Source of the DNA: Leuctra nigra
Lineage: Eukaryota > Arthropoda > Insecta > Plecoptera > Leuctridae
Length of the DNA stretch: 64,000 nucleotides
Direction of reading: 5' to 3'
Assembly (NCBI GenBank): GCA_934045905.1
Contig: OW203769.1
Location: 18,631,705 to 18,695,704 of the forward strand
Shown here: one piece after another, positions 25,385 through 36,400 of the stretch
Layout: every line of letters begins with the position of its first letter
Numbering within the stretch: the stretch's first letter is position 1
The notes under the pieces: generated by a model
What the model was told of the DNA's origin: nothing
The model's input: the letters and a program-made list of their open reading frames with translations, nothing else
The model's database searches: none
Position numbers and translations under genes: made by a program

Positions 25385-28300
25385 GTGAGTAGAGTTGTTA
25401 GATCATTGTCATATTAGAGTTCATCAACTGTTGCCTCCACAAATGTTGATTTTGAGTCCAAGCTTCGAGGGGAAATTGTCATTCTAACAATTTGTAATAT
25501 ACTGCAGATTCAATAAAGTAGAAAGGATGAAGATACAATGATAAGGTAGGATTTTGAAGCGGAATGATTGGGTATTAATGTAGGCAGAGGAATGTTCTAA
25601 TGAGTTTGGATGTTGTCGAGTGACGAAAATGGGAAAGAGAGATTCCTAAGAACAGAATTTGTGGTGGTGTTGTTTGGAATGGAAGAGAACGGTAGGAAGA
25701 CAAAGAGAAACTTGGATAAAAGCAGATGAGAGAGGAGGAACTTGAGGAGATGAGAATGATATTTAAAGAAGTTGATGGAAGACTTTAATAGGTGAAGAGA
25801 GTTGGTTGTAGACGAGAGGAAATATTATAGGAAGAAGAGTTGGAAGTAGAGGAAGAAGTGGTCGGTTGCGGAGACCAAGAAGGCCCTAGCACGAGCGATA
25901 CGACCCTCTGTCAATATTGTAAATAGGAAGTGATTAACTAAACTTATTTCATCAACTTTTGTCCCATTAAAAAAAAAAGAAGATAATATACCAGGATTCA
26001 ACTAGTAAAATACAAATATTTGAACAAAAACACTGGTATTGTCAAGATAAAATAAAATGAGTCGCAATATTTCGTCGATACGTTCGATCGACTTTGTCAA
26101 GCGCGACTGAAGCTCTGTTACCATTACCGCTTCTCTGAAAATCGGTTGATTCATCTACCCGGTGTTTGGCGGGAACCGGTGGAGAGTAGACGTCATGCCA
26201 TATATAGTCATGTCGTTTGGTCTCTGAGTCAACTGGCCTCATGGTGTGGGGTTGGCGGCAGAGAAGCGGTAGTGGTACAGATCTTCAGTCGCGCTTGATA
26301 AAGTCGATCGAACGTATCAACGGAATATTGCGGACTTATTTTATTTTATCTTGACAATACCAGCGTTTCTGTTCAAATATTTGTATTTTACTATTAAATT
26401 GTCCCATGTCCAGGTCTGTGGTCATCATCTTCTTCCCCCGGCCGCTACTGGCACTTGGTCAGCCGCGCCGTGGTTCTGGAGGAGATCTACGAAGCATCAT
26501 GCAACCGCGGCCTCGACCTGTTGCTCAACTGGCACGACCTCGGCGTCGACGACGTCTGCCTGAACGTCGTCACTTGCGTCATGTCGTCCATGGGCGCCGT
26601 CCTCTTCTGCAGCCACATCGCGCAGCTGCCGCGCGCAGAGGAGCTGGTCGCCGCCCTGCGCATGCGTGACAGCGACCTGGTGCGGAACGAGCAGAGAGAG
26701 ATGCTGCGCAGGAGCAAGTGGGTTGCAGATGCTCTCGCGATGGTCGCGCCGTGTCTGCTGGTTGTCTTGGCCGTCGGAGGAGTTTATGACATTCCGCATC
26801 TGATAGCCATGAAGACGACCACGTTTGGGTGAGGAAATTATGAACTAGTACACTGTCTCTCTTTCAATCAGTATCTTAGCAAGTCATGTGCATTTTATAA
26901 AATGCACATGTCTTGCTAAGATACTGTATGGATTGGAGTTTATACACTCTATAGAGTATAGAGTGTATAAACTCCAATCCATACAATTATACATTTCTAT
27001 AGATGTATACAATCCATTGCTACAACTGACGTGACGCGACATAAGGACGGAACGGGAATGTTGAATAAGAGAAGTCCAATGAGGCAGTCCATAATTGAAA
27101 CATCGGTGACAGAAAATAAGAATTTTAAACTTCTTTTTAATACAAATCACGTTTCCGATGAAACCAATCAGCCGATTAAGCTGGAAATCATTAGGTCAAC
27201 AATCAGGGTCGTAATGAATGATCTGTGAAAAAATTGGCCAGATCCGTTACTTCGTTTGTCCTATAATGCGAAGGGAACAGACATAAAACAGAGATTTGAG
27301 ACATAAGCTTCAAGTGGAGACGTTTACGGGTTTATAATCAAACTCATTAATCAAAGAATGTCCGTCTGTCCGTCCGTCCGGGTAGCTCAGTTGGTAGAGC
27401 TCAAACCTACAGGTCCACAGAAACCTACATTCTTATATTTGTTTACTGGTCGCCGTGCCGTGCTGTTGCAGAGGCTGGTACCCTTACGACGTGACGTCAC
27501 CTCCATACCTCCACGTCACAGTGATCGTGCAGGCGGTGATCGGCGCCGTCTTCATCCCGTCGCTCTTCGCCGTCGCCGCGTTCAACGCCGCCCTCCTCCT
27601 CCGCGTCGAGGTGCAATTCCGCATCCTCCACATCGAGCTGCGCGGCATCCGTGTGCGCAAGCGTGCGGCGCATGCGCGGGACTGGAGGATGAGGAGGAGG
27701 CTGAAGCGATGTGTGGAGCAGCAACAGGAGCTTCTCAAGTAGGACTCACAATTCAGTTGGCAGGAACAAATAGAACTTGGGCCGTAATCTAGAACTTTAA
27801 AATTACCAATTCTGATGGAATCCGATTCGGTGCAATGTTAATCCTTATGGCCGTGACCGGATTCCATCAGGAATGGAATTGGAAAACGTTCTAGAATAGG
27901 CCTTCTGGAGAACTATTCTTGAGAATACGTTTTGACACCGTAGACGTTTGCATTGTAGGTATATAATACTTGAAATTTATGACTACTGGACAGGGATTTT
28001 CTTTTTGTATTTCCCTCTAAAACCACCCGATGCTGGCAACAAATTAACTACCCCGTCATTAATGAAGTTGCCATCAATTTGTTTTTTTATGAGACAAAGC
28101 CTCCTTTCATCCAATCAGAGGACAGCGTTCGGAAAGCAATGGCAAACCCGCCAAGTAGCCATAACCAATAGGTACTCAAAATTCCAGTTTATTCAGAGAA
28201 ACGAGAAGTGGCTTTACACTTATAAAATTCAATGCAGAATTCAAATAAGTTTGATAAAAGTATACTGGCTAATAATGATCCTTGTTGTAGAGTCTGCCAC

Positions 28301-31300
28301 GAGATCGCGGATCTGTCCTCCACTTTCTTCTGCGTCCTTCTGATCTGCTGCTTTCTGCCGACCACCGTCGGCTTCCTCTACTGCACTCTAGTGAGTACTC
28401 CAGTTCGTACACGCACAAGGTTCGTTCGTCGGGCTGCTCGCAACTGCTCCAAGCAGCGTGGAACAGAAGTTCCGAGCAAGCTCAACGAACATACCTACTG
28501 TGTCTCACTTGTTGCATCCGGGATGCGAATATTTTTCTGGCAAAGACTTCATAAATGGGAGACAAAATTATTATTATAAAATCCAGTTTTAACATTTTTG
28601 AAGTGAAATAATGGTAGATCCTACTAGATTATGTTTTCAAATGTCATTCGTCGATAGTTCTGGGATAAAATTGGGATCGTGAAAACCCTATAGAGTAAAA
28701 AATGTTCGAGTTTTTAATTCGAAGTAGAGCATATTTACAGTAAAAAATCATCATCATCATTATCATCATTTTTATCACCGTCATTGGCTTCATAATCTTT
28801 AGTAATTTCAAAGTTATTTGTATTTACCAATTGTTTTATTGTATAGGGTTGTTTTATGCTATTTTCACTTCATGTTCATAATTTTAAATTGTTATTCTTA
28901 TTTGATGTTATTGTTATACTGTGTCCAAGTGGCAATCATTTTATAATGACAGTGTTTTATTATTTTTAATAAAAGATTTCTCTCTACCCTTCATTTTACT
29001 GACGTAATAGCTGTCAGAACACAGTATGTACTTCACTTTCAAATCAGAGTTCTATTTGTATAAACAAGTAAGTTATTAAAAATTTGCCAAAGTCGATTTA
29101 CGAAGTCTTTACCAGAAAAATTCTCGGACCAGGGATGAATCTAACGCTCTGCTCTTCCAGGTGCAATCTCTGGATCTGGTCACACTGGTCCTCGGACTCG
29201 GCTTCGTCCTCTCCTCCTTGGTTCTCATGTCCTTCTGCTGGCTGATAGACACAATCTCGGAGCAGGTAATATATTCTTAAATAATCTCTGATCATGGACA
29301 ATAACACATTTTCATACCATTTAGTATTTTGTAATATCTCCGAATAGCTGATAAGTTGTATTTACGCTGTGAGTGTGCCTAGAGTGTAGGCGACTTAAAC
29401 GTATCACGGAATAACATTAAGCCGCTTTCACATAACACGCGTTTCGCGTTTTGCGTTTTTGCGTTTTTCTTTTTTTATAACGCCTCGAAGAGGCCGTCGA
29501 AAACAGAATGTTGATATAAATTTATTATTATTGTTAGTAACAATGTGGGTGTTATTATGGACAGGTAAGCAATTATTAACATTATAGTCATATTTGATAG
29601 TTATGAAATTGTTTATTTTATAGTTGACGTATAGTGACGTCATTTTCGCCACGTGCCGTACTGAAAATACCTCCCGACAATCGAAATAGGGGGGCTTAAA
29701 AATAAAACGCGTGCGGCGAAATTCTCGGTGGTTTTGATGGGTTAATAAAAAAACGCGAAACGCAAAACGCGAAACGCGTGTTATGCATTGAAAGCGGCTT
29801 TAGGTGCAATCAATGTCAGCCATGTTGGCCTATTTGAAGAACCGTTGCACAGCTTGAACTAACTGTCATAATGCATGATTGAAGCATTGGTTGCGATCGT
29901 GTAAAATGACAACTTCCTTGTAATGGTGACAAGTTCCAAGAAGGCCGTGAATAACATTGAGATGAGAATCTTGTCACCGTGCAGACAAGGAAAGTTTTCA
30001 CTTATGTAATCGCACCCCTGGTTTCAACCATTATTTTTGTGATGATCTGTAATATAACTAGGAAAACGCTCTGTGTAACGCGTTGATGAGCGAGCACGGA
30101 AACGCGCAACACCTTGAACCGAAATTCTGTCTTTCGAATTCGAAAATGTCATTAAAAGCCAATAATTTTTGAATTTCGTCACAGACTTGTATAAAAATAT
30201 CCAAAAACTCCTTAAATATTGGTCCAAATAACTATGCAAAGTTTTAAGTTGATCGATTGAACCTTTTGATTGAACGGTTCCGTGTTAATTTTCAAAAATC
30301 ACAGGATCTCCTTCAAAAAATATACATGGGACCACTCATATGATATAAGTGTGTCTACAGCTTTGGAATAGTATGTCGATCATCCCTACGCTTATACCAT
30401 CCCGCCATACAACGGAGCGCTGGTATACCACTGTACGATCTCTGTTGTATGGCGGGATGGTATAAGCGTAGGGATGATCGACATACATTTCCAAAGCCAT
30501 ACACAATATCAAATCGAGTGTTGAACGGTCATTATTATTATTAGTTTCATTGCGTTTGAAAGTTTCTGCTCTAACTACCTTGCCTTGAACTGAAGATTCG
30601 AAGTCGCCGTGAATTTGACAGCCAACACGCAAAATGTCCCTAAAATGACAAAAACTTTTGAAAATAACGACAGATTAGACTGAAAATTGGCAAAAATACC
30701 TTAAATGTTGGTACCAATGACCATGCGAAGTTTTTAGTTGGTCGGTCAATCGGTTCTAGTTTAAATGTCAAAAATCACAGGAAAAATGGTTTCAAATTTT
30801 AACCAATGGGATAATTTGGCTGAAACTTTGTATGATTGGGTAAAATATTGGTTGCAATGACTTAGCTAAATTTCAAATTGATCGGAGCAACCAATCGAAA
30901 GATTTTTTTTTAAACTTGAACCAATCACAGGAGCCCGTTCAAAAACGATCCCAGGGACCGCATAGATTACGTTAGCATATGTGCAAAGTTTCAGATCGAT
31001 TGGTTGTGCGGTTTAACCTGGGCTCTGCGGACAAAAAAAGCAACAAAAAAACACACAGAGAAAGTGCCATAAGAGTACCGTGGTGACGCTCGCTACGCTC
31101 GCTCAATAAGTTGACGAAAGCTTCTTCTTCTCTTGCAGATTGAGAATATCAAGGTCGCGGTGTACGAATGTGATTGGCTGGAAGCTTCTGACAGCTTCAA
31201 GAGATCGATGAGGATCATTATCTCCAACTCAAATCAACCCTTTGGGATGAAAGCGGCGGGCTTCGTACCGATGACGGTTCAGACATTTCAGACTGTAAGT

Positions 31301-32782
31301 AGACAGTTTAGAAATTTCAGACTGTAAGTAGACAGTTCAGACATCGCACTTAAGGTAGCACAACTGATATCTCATATCTTCCAAATAAGCATATTTTTGG
31401 CAGAGGTATCAATAATCACTATTTACACGATAATGTGAAATATGAACAACTTCTCGTGTCTAGATTTTGAGATATTGTAGTTATAAATTCCTATTTTTAA
31501 CATGTAGTCTTATGGGGGCCATTAAAATCATGACGATTTCCAGTCTATTTTTGAGTTTTGAATTTTACTGAGGTTCAACGTTTTTAAAAAAAACTGATTT
31601 CTAGTTAGATAGTTGGACATTCTATTAGGAAAAAAATTGAACACAATACCAACGTGTGCTATTTTAAAAGTTATCAACCAAAAACTAAATGACTCCCTAT
31701 ACCTCCTGTGTTACAGTTTTGTTCATTCTCAGAAGGCAATAAATTGAAACCTCACTATACGACAGGGGTTGCAAGTTAAATGACATTTTATGATTCATTT
31801 ATACTTAAATATAGTTGAAATGTAGGAAAACGTTTTCTGAACTTGTAATTTCAAGATTTTTTTTTGTTGTACATGTATAATGAAGGTATAGTACCTTAAA
31901 TAAACCTCCCGCTAGCCTCACGTAAATCACACTTTATTAGAATTGTAACACAGCTCACAAGAACATTTTCAGAAAACACAACACTGTTAGAATTGAATGT
32001 AGTAATTGAAAACACTTTTCAAAAAAAATATCGAACGATCGTCAAATACACAAGTGAAGTAGAGGGTCAAAAAGTAAAAAATACAATCTTTTTAAGGTAA
32101 TACAAGCGATCGGCCGTTTTAGGAAATTGAGAGATAAATGGTTTCATAAGTGGGTGTAACTTTGAAAGCATATTTACATGATCAGTCTGATTGTATATTT
32201 GTAGCACTTTTTTCATTTTTGCTTCGTGCCTTGTTAATTAATTAGGCGCCGGTTATTCAACAAAACCGCTCAAAACTATGAAATTTCCGATACGATTGGA
32301 GACCAAACCCGTTAACCAATTGATCTCAAATTTTAAACATGATTGGATCAAATATAAACTTAGGGTTATCACTTATTGGCCCATTTTTCAAAATTAAATT
32401 TTGTACTGCAGCAATTGAGACAAGAAATTAGACAATTTTTCACCAAAAATCAGCGAATTATAATTTAATAACTAAGCTAAAAATTACATATATACCAGGT
32501 GACAACCCTTTGTTTGGCTTTTATCTCATCATAATTAAAATTTCAAATCATTTCATCAACCCATTTGTCTCCAATCGTATCCAAAGAAGAATCTGCAACA
32601 AGCGGCAAAATCGCTCGCGCTTGCCCCACTTTATTATGGCGTGTACTTTTTGACTAATGTGAGCTTTTTAATCCTTGACAGATTTGATTCTCTTCCTGTT
32701 TCAGGTGATGAGGACCTCCTACAAATACTTCACCATGTTGGCAACACTGTCCAAACCGAAGTATAATTCAATGAGAATTTAG
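25309..32782 (+). CDS. Insect odorant receptor (7-TM, spliced, 7 exons)
   Basis: Exons 25309-25384, 26414-26828, 27472-27738, 28291-28390, 29161-29265, 31139-31294 and 32705-32782 join with matching phases (1,2,2,0,0,0) to 398 residues, the usual size of the family. Several hydrophobic segments are visible (VADALAMVAPCLLVVLAVGG; VIVQAVIGAVFIPSLFAVAA; FFCVLLICCFLPTTVGFLY; LVLGLGFVLSSLVLMSFCW). The C-terminal part carries the odorant receptor signature: AVYECDWLEAS, then GFVPMTVQTFQTVMRTSYKYFTML. It would act as a ligand-binding subunit paired with Orco in antennal neurons. Introns 2, 4 and 5 carry palindromes and repeats. It runs convergent with the pickpocket-like gene. Confidence 0.87.
25620..25930 (+). 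repeat. Degenerate retroelement-like fragment
   Basis: It reads in broken frames as GRQRETWIKA...GRSGRLRRPRR, reminiscent of the basic C-terminal end of non-LTR polyproteins. Many stops are present and the match is weak. It lies in odorant receptor intron 1. Confidence 0.25.
26004..26392. mobile_element. Foldback element in odorant receptor intron 1
   Basis: Arms of about 110 bp (26004-26115 and 26280-26392) are inverted copies, starting AGTAAAATACAAATATTTG and sharing the ATACGTTCGATCGACTTT block. Only 21 bases separate its right end from exon 2, leaving a very short polypyrimidine region. Confidence 0.75.
26414..26828 (+). CDS. Odorant receptor exon 2
   Basis: Acceptor TCCCATGTCCAG, 415 bases, donor GTGAGG at 26829. 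It encodes LWSSSSPGRYWHLVSRAVV to MKTTTFG, including two hydrophobic segments. It is GC-rich compared with the introns. Confidence 0.85.
26869..26929. repeat. Palindrome 1 in odorant receptor intron 2
   Basis: CAGTATCTTAGCAAG is mirrored by CTTGCTAAGATACTG around a TTTTATAAAA centre. Arms are about 29 bp with one mismatch. Confidence 0.85.
26925..26987. repeat. Palindrome 2 in odorant receptor intron 2
   Basis: GTATGGATTGGAGTTTATAC is mirrored by GTATAAACTCCAATCCATAC with a short TATAGAG-type centre. It overlaps the end of palindrome 1. Confidence 0.85.
27472..27738 (+). CDS. Odorant receptor exon 3
   Basis: Acceptor GTGCTGTTGCAG, 267 bases, donor GTAGGA at 27739. It encodes GWYPYDVTSPPYLHVTV to KRCVEQQQELLK. 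WYP..V.SPPYY-like sequence before a TM helix is common in odorant receptors. Confidence 0.85.
27779..27903. mobile_element. Short inverted-repeat element in odorant receptor intron 3
   Basis: GGGCCGTAATCTAGAAC at the left mirrors GTTCTAGAATAGGCC at the right, and TGATGGAATCC is mirrored inside. It is about 125 bp. Confidence 0.55.
28291..28390 (+). CDS. Odorant receptor exon 4
   Basis: Acceptor CTTGTTGTAG, 100 bases, donor GTGAGT at 28391. It encodes VCHEIADLSSTFFCV to LYCTL. Confidence 0.85.
29161..29265 (+). CDS. Odorant receptor exon 5
   Basis: Acceptor CTGCTCTTCCAG, 35 codons, donor GTAATA at 29266. It is a TM segment followed by CWLIDTISEQ. Confidence 0.85.
29420..29799. mobile_element. 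PIF/Harbinger-type MITE in odorant receptor intron 5
   Basis: It has inverted ends AGCCGCTTTCA..ATAACACGCG (then CGTTTCGCGTTTTGCG) and a TTA duplication on both sides (29417-29419 and 29800-29802). It is 380 bp and non-coding. Confidence 0.75.
30056..31107 (+). repeat. Dispersed repeat family A, full-length copy
   Basis: It has the same head (ACTAGGAAAACGCTCTG) and tail (GACGCTCGCTACGCTCGCTC) as 21720-22618. It is longer because a palindrome is inserted at about 30344-30498. Its tail ends 32 bases before exon 6. Confidence 0.75.
30344..30498. repeat. Long hairpin inserted inside repeat family A
   Basis: ATGTCGATCATCCCTACGCT is mirrored by AGCGTAGGGATGATCGACAT. Arms run about 50 bp, from CTTTGGAA at the left to TTCCAAAG at the right, around a spacer of roughly 30 bp. 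The sister copies of the repeat lack it. Confidence 0.85.
31139..31294 (+). CDS. Odorant receptor exon 6
   Basis: Acceptor CTTCTCTTGCAG, 52 codons, donor GTAAGT at 31295. It encodes IENIKVAVYECDWLEAS to VQTFQT. The donor and its surroundings are repeated 29 bp downstream (31324). Confidence 0.88.
31354..31895. mobile_element. TTAA-flanked element
   Basis: It lies between TTAA at 31350-31353 and TTAA at 31896-31899, with GGTA..TACC at its ends. The inverted match is short, so support is moderate. A related left end (TTAAGGTAATACAAGCG) lies at 32093. Confidence 0.35.
32705..32782 (+). CDS. Odorant receptor exon 7
   Basis: Acceptor TTCCTGTTTCAG, 25 codons and TAG. It encodes VMRTSYKYFTML then a short tail; SY.YF..L is the conserved end of the family. 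AATAAA occurs about 100 bases downstream. Confidence 0.87.
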   Translation: MMRTSYKYFTMLATLSKPKYNSMRI

Positions 32783-33325
32783 ACTGACATGTAATCTTGA
32801 GAGAAGCAATTTGTGGACAAATCATGTAATCTAATCAGTTTACTATAATCCGATCTTCTCTTACAAAATAATATATTGGAATAAAATCTAATGAATATCG
32901 TCATATCATAAACATATCATTCATATCATTTGTGCATACATTCAAAATTATGGGTTTTTGTACACGTCTATATATAAGTGGCATACTAGTGACAGATAAG
33001 TGTACATATTGAAATAAATGATTATTACCAAAAAAAAAATTCTATGAACAGCTAAATGTACAAGAAAAAAAAATATTACAAAGTAAAAATGATTTTTTAA
33101 AGAAAATTAAATCATTTTTAAATAAAATGAATCAAATTTGAGAAACGAGAAATAATAATTTTTTTAAAATCAAAGAACTCTACAAATATTTATGAACATC
33201 AAAACATCAATGATCACGAAATTTAAAAATCTACCAAATATCTAATCAAAAATCCTAGACAAATGAATGGAACAATAGGTAATCTTTAAGTAGCATCATT
33301 TTAAAAATGGAGATTGCTGTTAATT
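32783..33325. other. Spacer between convergent genes
   Basis: This AT-rich sequence lies between the odorant receptor stop and the stop of the pickpocket-like gene. It has AATAAA-type signals on the plus strand and no gene. Confidence 0.5.
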
Positions 33326-33441
33326 TCAACCGCGTCGTCGCAGGACTTGACCAATGAGCCTCAAGCTGTAGAAATAGACCATCTCAACTGCACTGAGAAT
33401 GCTGCAACCCAGGAACAAGCCCACAGTGCCACCAAACGAGA
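33326..33441 (-). CDS. Pickpocket-like exon 10 (TM2 and C terminus)
   Basis: The acceptor GTCTTGGTTGCAG precedes 33441. It encodes (V)SFGGTVGLFLGCSILS, AVEMVYFYSLR and a short basic end with TGA. A repeat terminus with CCTAAT lies about 27 bases upstream of the acceptor. Confidence 0.88.
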
Positions 33442-36400
33442 CTGCAACCAAGACGATGATCATTACATTAGGAAAACGCTCAGTGTAACGCGTTGATGAG
33501 CGAGCCTTCGTATATGCGTTTACAAGTTAAACATGTCTGATGACAGTGTTTTGTTTATTAAATAAAAGTTTTCTTTCTCTGCTTTGCACGAGCGTCTTTT
33601 GTTTTACATCAACAATGTAAAAAAGTATATTTTCGGCCATATTGGTGATAGTTGTCAAGTCGATTTAAACTAATTATTATCGGTTATACTCAAAGATAGT
33701 TTGTAAATAAGTGAATTTATACCTATAAGAACTTCTTCTGCTGCCTACAATATTGTACAAATAAACCATAAATAATATCAAAAAATACTGAAAAACAGAT
33801 TGACAGCTGTTCTGACATGTATCACCAAGATGGCCGCGCAACAATGAGATGACGTCACGTGCAAAGCATGAATAGTAATGCTTGATCCAGCAACAACATT
33901 TCCTGACAATGTCGATATTACACATGGTGACAGAAGTGGGATAGTGGGATACGTCATTGAGCGAGCGACTCCTTTTGGCTCTTTTGGAATGGACATATTA
34001 TGTTTTTTTTCTGTTACTGAGGACAGGTCACAGTTTTTCTTCGAACGAGCTGAAATTTTGCACATTTGTACCCACGGACCATTTCTGGGCGTTGCAGACC
34101 CTAACCTTTTTGAAATCCGCTGATTGGTTAAAATTTTAAAAAATCTTTCAATTTGTTGGTCCGATCAGTTTGAAATTTTGGCAAGTCATTACGATGATTT
34201 TTGACATTTAAACTAGAACCGTTAGACCGATCTACTTAAAACTTTGCATGGTCATTAGGACCAAAATTGTAGGTATTTTTGCCAATTTTCAGTCTAATCT
34301 GTCGTTATTTTCAAAAGTTATTGTCATTTTAAGGACATTTTGTTCTATAATCTTGACATATTTGAAAAGTTTATACGAATTTCCATCCATGCCTTCTTGA
34401 AGCTTCAGTTCCAAGGCCTGTAGAGCAGCCTCTAACGACGTGGCTCCGTACTTTTCCAGGAAGTACGGGATGGTGGGATTGTAGATGTCTTTCTTCTCTG
34501 TGTCTACGTCTTCGCTCTGGCCGGCGTGCGTCTCGAAGCGGATGGTCGGATCCATGATGTAGCCGCGACGAGAGACTGGATCAATGGCAATGATGTCGAT
34601 GCGCCGATTGCTCTCGTCGACAGCTACACCATGCACCTCTTCGGCGACTTCCCATCCTTTCTTCTTTAGCTCGCCGGCGAAAGCCGATCGGATGGAGTGG
34701 TGGCGTGTGTTCCGGAGGAGTTCTCTATGTTTGCAGAAGCCAAGAACGTGAGGGAGGGTTTCGATCTCGATGCCGCAACGGCGACATCGGATTCCGTTCT
34801 GGCTTCTTCCATGGAGAACTTGCACCGGAGCAACATTGGCAGTCATCTTTATGGCATCTCGCCATTCAGAGCTCGACAGGCCGTTCATCTTGGAGATCCA
34901 TGTGTTTGCTGGTGTATATTCCTTATTAAGAATCGCTCCACGACCCTTTTGTGGAAGCTCACACCATTTGTCGTATTCAATTGAGCGCAGATGATCTCGA
35001 ATCGCTGTTGGATGAATCTTGTTGTTGTTGTCATTAGTAAATGATCTTGGCATACCCAGCTTATCAAAACAATTAAGTTTCTCTTCGGTCAGATTTCTTG
35101 TTGCTAACACATACGGGTTGTTGTTTTTTTCCAGAACATTGCAAATGTTTATCTTTTGAATGAACGCTTCCCACTTAGCTCTGAAGACATTCAGGCCTTT
35201 GTACTTATAAGATGAGTACAACATCTTGCCCCTCTGGAGTCAGGGGTATCGAAGGGTAGGGCAATAATTTCCTTGATTGTACTTCTGATGATTTTATCAA
35301 GATCTTCTAAATAGTACATAGGTAGTTTAGATACAGGGGCATTCTGTAGAGGATACACTAATGTCGGAAATATATATTGAGTCAGCATGTTTAATTTCTG
35401 ATGTGGCTTTAGTAGTGGAGATGCTACTAAATCTTGAAGAGTCGATTTTAGTTCAGTTATCAGTTTTGAACTATTGAACACCACTGTCTGACAGAAGTTT
35501 ATGCCCAGGTATCGAATTGTTTCAACTTGTCCTATTGCTTTTAGTTCAGTTTCCTCATCAAGGTAAATATTCTGATTTTGAAGAATCCCTCCTTTCACAT
35601 TAATGACAAAAGACTTGGAGTTGTTAAGTTCGAGTCCTAGCTGTGACAATCGTTGCCGAACCATGTTTGTGAGTGTTGCAGCCGATTCTTCATTCTTGGT
35701 TACAACCACTAAGTCATCTGCAAACCCGATTACAGAAATAGGGTTAAGTCCATCAACTAAATTGAACCCGTATTCATTTGCAACATCAGGTTCAGATAAT
35801 TCATCTAGAATGTGGTCTGTTGCTAAATTGTAGAGAGTCGGAGACAACGGAGCTCCTTGCATAACTCCACGAGTGAGTGTGATAGGTTTGGTCTTTTGAT
35901 TATTAGCCTCTACTCTTGTCACATTATCTGTTTGAAGATTGATTATTAAATCTTGTAATTTCGTAGGAAGGGATGACGCACGAATAGTTGAGATCAAATG
36001 ATTATGGCCTATATTATCAAATGCTTTTGTGATGTCAAGGAAAGTCAATGTTACGTCTTCTTTTTTAGCCTTTGCGCGTTCTAGAATCGTACTAACAATG
36101 GATACGTTGATGTATGTCCCTGGAGATGATGTAAAGCCCCTCTGATTTTCATTAAATGATATATAACGACGCAATTATTTGTCCAAAGCCCTTTCAATGG
36201 ATCGACGTAATACAGAGCAAATCGATATTGGACGCCAGTTTGCGGGTTTCTCTGGGTCTCCCGATTTATGTATTAATATTGTTCTAGCCACTTTAAAGCA
36301 GGTAGGAACCCATCCTGAGGTAAGCATTATATTGCCAATCAAAGCCAGTATTTGTATCACCCGATCAGATTTGACAATGCGCATCAGTACATGATCGGGC

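Noticed and set aside
29098..29307. Minus-strand 69-codon frame
   Set aside because: It is antisense to odorant receptor exon 5.
34697..34994. Plus-strand frames across the non-LTR element
   Set aside because: These are antisense shadows of the endonuclease region.
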